Source of the DNA: Paenarthrobacter histidinolovorans
GTDB taxonomy: Bacteria > Actinomycetota > Actinomycetes > Actinomycetales > Micrococcaceae
DNA length: 64,000 bases
Assembly (NCBI RefSeq): GCF_014647595.1
Contig: NZ_BMPM01000003.1
Span: 434,001 to 498,000 of the forward strand
Direction: 5' to 3'
A program made the translations under genes and the position numbers. Shown here in pieces: positions 59,536 through 64,000 of the stretch (position 1 is the first letter of the stretch; every line of letters begins with the position of its first letter). The notes under the pieces were generated by a model that ran no database searches, was not told the DNA's origin, and saw only the letters and a program-made list of their open reading frames with translations.

Positions 59536-60419
59536 GCACTATCACCAGCCGTCTTGCCGCAGCACCCATCTCCTGGGGAGTTTGCGAAGTCCCCGGATGG
59601 GGCCACCAATTGGACGCGGACAAGGTGTTGTCCGAAATGACCACCTTGGGCATCACAGCCACCGAATTCGGGCCGGCCGGCTTCCTGCCCGAACAGGCTG
59701 CCAGGCGTGCAGAGGTCCTGAAAAAGCACAAGCTGCAGGCCATCGGAGGCTTCTTCCCGGTCATTTTGCACGATCCGTCCAGGAATCCCCTGGAGGTGGT
59801 TGCGGCTGAGCTGGATGCCTACGAGGCCGCAGGAGCCAGCATCATGGTGCTCGCAGCGGAGACCGGGGTTGCGGGATACGACCAGCGCCACCAGCTCGAC
59901 GCCGATGGCTGGGACCTGTTCGGGAGGAACCTCGACGCCGTGGTCAAGGCCGCTGCAGACAAGGGAATCCAAGCGGTGGTCCACCCTCATGTGGGCACCA
60001 TGATCGAGAGCACGTCAGATGTGGACCGGGTCCTCAACGACACGTCAGCCAACCTGTGCCTGGATACAGGCCACCTGCTGATCGGAGGCACCGACCCCGC
60101 CCTGCTGGTTCGCGACTATGCGGCCCGCATCGGCCACACCCACCTCAAGGACGTGCGGACTGCCGTAGCCCGGCGCGTCCAGGCCGGCGAAATCTCCTAC
60201 ACCGACGCTGTCAAAGCAGGCATGTACGTACCCCTCGGGCAAGGCGACGTCGGCATCGCCGGGATCGTTCGCGACCTGCTGGACGCTGGCTACCAAGGCT
60301 GGTTCACCATGGAACAGGACACTATCCTCGAAGCCGCACCCACCGACGAAGGCCCGGTCCGGGACGTTCGCCAGTCCGTCGACTTCCTGCGTCAACTTGA
60401 TGCGGAGATCGGAGGATGA
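59532..60419 (+). CDS. iolE: Myo-inosose-2 dehydratase
   Basis: 295 aa. Dehydrates 2-keto-myo-inositol to trihydroxycyclohexane-1,2-dione, the substrate of IolD. The IolE N-terminus (AAPISWGVCEVPGWGHQL), HPHVGTMIES, LCLDTGHLLIGG, GHTHLKDV and WFTMEQDT are recognisable, with acidic and His metal ligands of the TIM barrel. The start codon is TTG in a TTGA overlap, with GGAGG eight bases before. Confident assignment. Confidence 0.93.
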   Translation: MSTITSRLAAAPISWGVCEVPGWGHQLDADKVLSEMTTLGITATEFGPAGFLPEQAARRAEVLKKHKLQAIGGFFPVILHDPSRNPLEVVAAELDAYEAAGASIMVLAAETGVAGYDQRHQLDADGWDLFGRNLDAVVKAAADKGIQAVVHPHVGTMIESTSDVDRVLNDTSANLCLDTGHLLIGGTDPALLVRDYAARIGHTHLKDVRTAVARRVQAGEISYTDAVKAGMYVPLGQGDVGIAGIVRDLLDAGYQGWFTMEQDTILEAAPTDEGPVRDVRQSVDFLRQLDAEIGG

Positions 60420-61441
60420 GCGCGGTCCGCTGGGGAGTGCTGACAACGGCACGGATCGCACAAGGACGCTTCCTGCCGTCCATGACCAGGGCCCGGAACG
60501 CAGTTGCATCAGCCATCAGCAGCCCTAACGGCAAGGCTGCTGAGGTCGCTGAACGGTTCGATATTCCCGCTTCCTATGATTCACACGAGGAGCTCCTGGC
60601 TGACCCAAACATCGAAGCCGTCTACCTGCCGTTTCCTAACTCACTGCACGCCGATTGGATTGTTGCGGCCGCCGAAGCAGGGAAGGATATTCTCTGCGAG
60701 AAGCCGTTGGTCGCCAACACCCACGACTACCGCAGGGTCATCGAAGCGTGCGAACGCAATGGCGTGAACCTCATGGAAGCGTTCATGTATCGCTTCCACC
60801 CGCAGCACCAGAAAGTACGGGAGTTCATCGATTCGGGCAGGATCGGCGAGCTGGTCTCCATGCATGCCCGCTTCCACTTCGCCATGGACCGAACCGGCGG
60901 TGAGGTCCGGCTCCAGCCGGGCATGGACGGAGGTGCCCTCAACGACGTCGGCTGTTACGCCGTCGACATCATGAACATGGTCATGGGCCGGGCCCCGGAG
61001 TCCGTCTACGGGAAAGGAACGAGCCGAACGGACGCAGTGGAAACCACCGTGGCCGCGATCCTTGATTACGGCGACGTCCTGGGCACGATGGATTGCGGTT
61101 TCGAAGGTCCACGCACCCACACCTTCCAGGTCATCGGAACCAAAGGCCAGATCACCCTCGATAAGGCCTTCGACCCCGACGCTGGCGAAATAGCACGTGT
61201 CACCGTCTCCTTGCGCGACGGGCGAACCGAATCATTCGACATCGGCGAAGACCAGTTCAAAACCGAAATCGAACGGTTCAGTGCCTGGGTGCGGAACTCC
61301 GGCCCCGAAGTCATCCAACGGGAACTGACCGAACAGAACCTTGCCGTCCGCCTGGCCCTCCAGGAATCACTCGCCACCGGCCTGCCCCGCACAGTCAACG
61401 ATGTCCACGCCGGGCAGCACCACCTACTTCAGGAGCAGTAA
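60416..61441 (+). CDS. Gfo/Idh/MocA-family oxidoreductase
   Basis: 341 aa. N-terminal Rossmann domain (WGVLTTARIAQGRFLPSM; VYLPFPNSLHADWI; LCEKPLVANTHDY) and C-terminal domain with FMYRFHPQHQKVREFI and LNDVGCYAVDIMNMVMG. It is of the trans-dihydrodiol dehydrogenase/xylose dehydrogenase-like group rather than IolG. It overlaps iolE by four bases and is followed directly by mmsA. Substrate open. Confidence 0.9.
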   Translation: MSAVRWGVLTTARIAQGRFLPSMTRARNAVASAISSPNGKAAEVAERFDIPASYDSHEELLADPNIEAVYLPFPNSLHADWIVAAAEAGKDILCEKPLVANTHDYRRVIEACERNGVNLMEAFMYRFHPQHQKVREFIDSGRIGELVSMHARFHFAMDRTGGEVRLQPGMDGGALNDVGCYAVDIMNMVMGRAPESVYGKGTSRTDAVETTVAAILDYGDVLGTMDCGFEGPRTHTFQVIGTKGQITLDKAFDPDAGEIARVTVSLRDGRTESFDIGEDQFKTEIERFSAWVRNSGPEVIQRELTEQNLAVRLALQESLATGLPRTVNDVHAGQHHLLQEQ

Positions 61442-62935
61442 ATGACCATCATCAACCACTTCATCAGCGGCTACGAGGCAGCCGGCAGCGGCAACACGAC
61501 CAAACCGGTCTTCAACCCGGCCACTGGAGCGGTGACGGCGGAGCTGCGCTTGGCCAGCGCCGCCGACCTTGACACGACGGTCGCTGCAGCGAAGAAGGCT
61601 GCTGAGTCCTGGGGCGATATTTCCCTTGCAAAGCGCACCGCCGTTCTCTTCAAGTTCCGTGAGCTTGTGGCATCCCACGTCGAAGAGCTCGCCCAACTGA
61701 TCACTTCCGAGCACGGCAAGGTCCTCAACGATGCCAAGGGCGAGATCGGACGCGGCCTCGAAGTTATCGAGTTTGCATGCGGCATCCCGCAGCTGCTCAA
61801 GGGGGAGTATTCCGACCAGGTCTCTACCGGGATCGACGTCTTTTCCTTCAGGGAGCCTGTGGGCGTCGTCGCTGGCATCACGCCGTTCAACTTCCCGGTC
61901 ATGGTGCCGCTCTGGATGGCTCCGATGGCGATAGCCACCGGTAACGCCTTCATCCTCAAGCCCTCCCACCGCGTGCCGTCCGCAGCCATGCTGCTGGCCA
62001 ATCTGTGGAAACAGGCCGGCCTGCCTGATGGAGTGTTCCAGGTCCTGCACGGCGACCGCGAAGTGGTCTCCGGACTGCTGACCCACCCGGACGTGGATGC
62101 CATCTCCTTCGTGGGTTCCACACCCGTGGCCAAGCACATTACCGAGGTTGCGACTACGCATGGCAAACGGGTCCAAGCCTTGGGCGGGGCGAAGAACCAC
62201 GCGATCGTGTTGCCCGACGCCGACCTTGACAACGCTGCCGACCACCTGGCTGCTGCCGCGTTTGGTTCCGCCGGGCAGCGATGCATGGCCATCTCGGTTG
62301 CCGTTGCCGTCGGCGATGCCGCTGACCTGCTCGTCAAGAAGGTCGGAGAGCGGGCCCTCGACGTCAAGGTCAAGAACGGAACCGAAGCCGATGCTGACAT
62401 GGGCCCGGTGATCAGCCAGGAATCCCGCGATTTCATCGTCAAGACCGTCACTGAAGCTGAACGGGCCGGTGCGGCCATGGTGGTTGACGGACGCGACCTG
62501 GTAGTTCCTGGCCACGAGGAAGGCTTCTGGGTCGGCCCCACCGTCATCGACCATGTGAAGACTGAAATGAGTGCCTACCAGGTAGAGATTTTCGGACCTG
62601 TGCTCGTGGTGGTTCGGGTGGCCGACCTGGAGGAAGGCATCAAGTTGATCAACTCCAACCCCTACGGCAATGGCACCGCGATCTTCACGTCTTCGGGTGC
62701 CGCCGCGCGGAAGTTCCAGCGCTCCGTGGACGTAGGCATGATTGGCATCAATGTGCCCCTGCCCGTGCCGGTGGCCTACTACTCGTTCGGCGGCTGGAAG
62801 GCTTCTTTATTCGGCGATAAGCACATTTACGGACCCGAGGGTGTCTCGTTCTACACGCGCGGGAAGGTCATAACCTCCCGCTGGCCGGAAACGAACCACG
62901 CATCGGGCGCCTCGTACAACTTCCCATCCAACTAG
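61442..62935 (+). CDS. mmsA: CoA-acylating methylmalonate-semialdehyde dehydrogenase
   Basis: 497 aa, also known as IolA. Converts malonate semialdehyde (or methylmalonate semialdehyde) plus CoA and NAD to acetyl- or propionyl-CoA and CO2, the last step of inositol degradation. Catalytic Cys281 is in GSAGQRCMAIS; GGAKNHAIVLPDADLDNA, FREPVGVVAGITPFNFPVM and VPLPVPVAYYSFGGWK are typical of MmsA. It starts immediately after the upstream stop and ends the plus-strand operon. Confidence 0.94.
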   Translation: MTIINHFISGYEAAGSGNTTKPVFNPATGAVTAELRLASAADLDTTVAAAKKAAESWGDISLAKRTAVLFKFRELVASHVEELAQLITSEHGKVLNDAKGEIGRGLEVIEFACGIPQLLKGEYSDQVSTGIDVFSFREPVGVVAGITPFNFPVMVPLWMAPMAIATGNAFILKPSHRVPSAAMLLANLWKQAGLPDGVFQVLHGDREVVSGLLTHPDVDAISFVGSTPVAKHITEVATTHGKRVQALGGAKNHAIVLPDADLDNAADHLAAAAFGSAGQRCMAISVAVAVGDAADLLVKKVGERALDVKVKNGTEADADMGPVISQESRDFIVKTVTEAERAGAAMVVDGRDLVVPGHEEGFWVGPTVIDHVKTEMSAYQVEIFGPVLVVVRVADLEEGIKLINSNPYGNGTAIFTSSGAAARKFQRSVDVGMIGINVPLPVPVAYYSFGGWKASLFGDKHIYGPEGVSFYTRGKVITSRWPETNHASGASYNFPSN

Positions 62936-62952
62936 CTCCACCGAATGCCAGG

Positions 62953-62985
62953 GTGGCGATCCCAGAGACGTGAAGGGATCGCCAC
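62953..62985. terminator. Terminator hairpin after mmsA
   Basis: An 11-bp perfect inverted repeat, GTGGCGATCCC and GGGATCGCCAC, with an 11-base loop, followed by TTCGGCAAGTTCTT. It closes the inositol operon 17 bases after the mmsA stop and may also serve the convergent MFS gene. Confidence 0.78.
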
Positions 62986-63071
62986 TTCGGCAAGTTCTTA
63001 TCAATGGCTTGTCGGGGTGCTGTCCGACCATTGCTGAGTGGTCGCAAGCGCGCGCCTTACGGCGTGTCGGG

Positions 63072-64000
63072 TCAGACCGAAGAGATAAATGGCTCGTTCA
63101 CTTCAGCCTGCTCGTCGGCGAGGGGACTACGTGCTGTCTCCGCGCTCATCAGCAGGCCCACCAGGGACAGTACGCCGATGCCCATCAGGAAGAATGCTGG
63201 CGAACTCGGGTTGCCTGTCGTCGCGATGAGCCAGGTGCCGATAAGCGGCGCGACGCCGCCGAAGAGCATGGCGCCAACGTTGAACGGCAACGCGAATCCG
63301 AGGTAGCGCGAGCGGGTGCCGAACAGCTCCGTGAAGAAGGAAGGAAACACTGCATCGTTCATGGCGAAGAACATGAGCGAGACGATGAGGACCGCGGAGG
63401 CGAGGACGATGCCTCCGAAGGAAAGCAAGGTCATGATCGGGTAGCTCAAGATGATGAAGGCGATACTCGAGATCATCAGCGTGCGCTTGCGACCGATCCG
63501 GTCGGACAGGCGCGCGGCAAGGGGAATGAAGACGATGTGCGCGACGAGGCCGATAGTAACAACCAGTGTTGCGGTTGCCTCGCTCATCCCGGCCTCTTCG
63601 ATGAGGAACGAAGGTGTGTAGCTGAGCAGGAGATAGTAGGCGCCGGCGTTCAGTGACATGACCAGCAGTGCCTTGACCATGGAAGGGAGGCTCTTGCGCG
63701 TCTCGGACCAACGGCTGGCTGCCGGGCGCTGATTAATCGTGAGCTCCCGTTGCTTCTTTTCGAGTTCCATCACTCGGCGGAACCGGGGGGTGTCTTCAAG
63801 GCGCAATCGGAGCCAGAGGCCAACGATTCCGAGCGGTCCTGCGATCAGGAACGGAATTCTCCAGCCCCATTCCTGCATGAATTCAGGGGAGGTTCCGGCA
63901 TAGAGCACGGTGGTCATGAGCGAGGCTGTCAGGAAACCCGCGGCCGCTGCGATGGGTACAACACTGGTGAGCAGGCCGCGCTTGGCTGGGGGAGCATATT
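63072..64000 (-). CDS. MFS transporter, metabolite:H+ symporter type (5' part missing)
   Basis: Partial: about 309 codons remain and the frame is open to the right edge of the window. The remaining part has about eight to nine membrane helices and the central loop segment LRLRLEDTPRF..ELEKKQRE typical of the MHS/ShiA-ProP group. SDRIGRKRTLM is the MFS loop motif. It converges on the inositol operon and may be an additional inositol or organic-acid transporter; the substrate cannot be inferred. Confidence 0.88.
   Translation of the reverse strand, partial: YAPPAKRGLLTSVVPIAAAAGFLTASLMTTVLYAGTSPEFMQEWGWRIPFLIAGPLGIVGLWLRLRLEDTPRFRRVMELEKKQRELTINQRPAASRWSETRKSLPSMVKALLVMSLNAGAYYLLLSYTPSFLIEEAGMSEATATLVVTIGLVAHIVFIPLAARLSDRIGRKRTLMISSIAFIILSYPIMTLLSFGGIVLASAVLIVSLMFFAMNDAVFPSFFTELFGTRSRYLGFALPFNVGAMLFGGVAPLIGTWLIATTGNPSSPAFFLMGIGVLSLVGLLMSAETARSPLADEQAEVNEPFISSV

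Noticed and set aside
1-64000. Mobile origin of the stress island (integrase, IS, tRNA or direct repeats at the borders)
   Set aside because: I found no transposase, integrase, tRNA or obvious direct repeat; base composition looks uniform by eye.
1-64000. CRISPR arrays or tandem repeats
   Set aside because: No regularly spaced repeats were seen.

Overview
The window is high-GC, densely packed and rich in 4-base ATGA/GTGA gene overlaps. Gene content points to a soil actinobacterium of the Micrococcaceae, most likely Arthrobacter, Paenarthrobacter or Pseudarthrobacter: DUF3040, SPW and DUF4389 proteins, a DevR/DevS pair, a GH65-HAD fusion and an actinobacterial-type PfkA. This assignment is inferred from gene families, not from a database match. 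I see no rRNA, tRNA, CRISPR array, insertion sequence or phage gene.

Two unrelated blocks make up the window. The first (about 1 to 45,400) looks like a hypoxia/dormancy island. At its centre are a DosR/DevR-type response regulator (23272..23970) and a DevS/DosT-type GAF sensor kinase (23975..25684), arranged convergently. Around them are five universal stress protein genes (seven USP domains), six small pyridoxamine-5'-phosphate-oxidase-like flavin/F420-fold proteins, two zinc alcohol dehydrogenases, a beta-CASP nuclease, three full-length P-type ATPases plus one internally deleted remnant, and an energy-metabolism set: PEP synthase, GH65 phosphorylase fused to a phosphoglucomutase-type HAD domain, 6-phosphofructokinase, phosphoketolase, phosphate acetyltransferase and acetate kinase. 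The first 10.6 kb is a tightly coupled minus-strand run of 14 genes (DUF3040, flavodoxin, USP, two ABC-2 exporter systems, DUF4389 protein, polysaccharide deacetylase, PNPOx protein, DUF5655). It diverges from the PEP synthase/GH65/PFK operon across one 126-bp promoter region.

Most promoters of the island carry a recurring 14-bp imperfect palindrome, roughly GGGCCKAARGTCAC. It resembles the mycobacterial DosR box core (GGGACTWWAGTCCC) and is often paired at 24-25 bp or 32-33 bp. The regulator keeps the Lys-Thr-Val-Lys-Asn recognition-helix sequence of DosR. Together this suggests one regulon: low oxygen, NO or redox stress switches on substrate-level ATP production, ion homeostasis, stress proteins and envelope changes.

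The second block (about 45,840 to 64,000) is a cyclitol/inositol catabolic cluster. It has a divergent promoter with two inverted LacI-type operators, an ABC importer (lipoprotein, permease, ATPase), an aldehyde dehydrogenase, IolD, an HpcH/HpaI aldolase, Gfo/Idh/MocA dehydrogenases, a LacI regulator, a 2-hydroxyacid dehydrogenase, IolG, an SDR, IolE and MmsA/IolA, closed by a terminator. A convergent MFS transporter runs off the right edge. IolB, IolC and IolJ are not in the window. The island and the cluster meet at 45.4-45.8 kb, in a 407-bp stretch where I see no gene.
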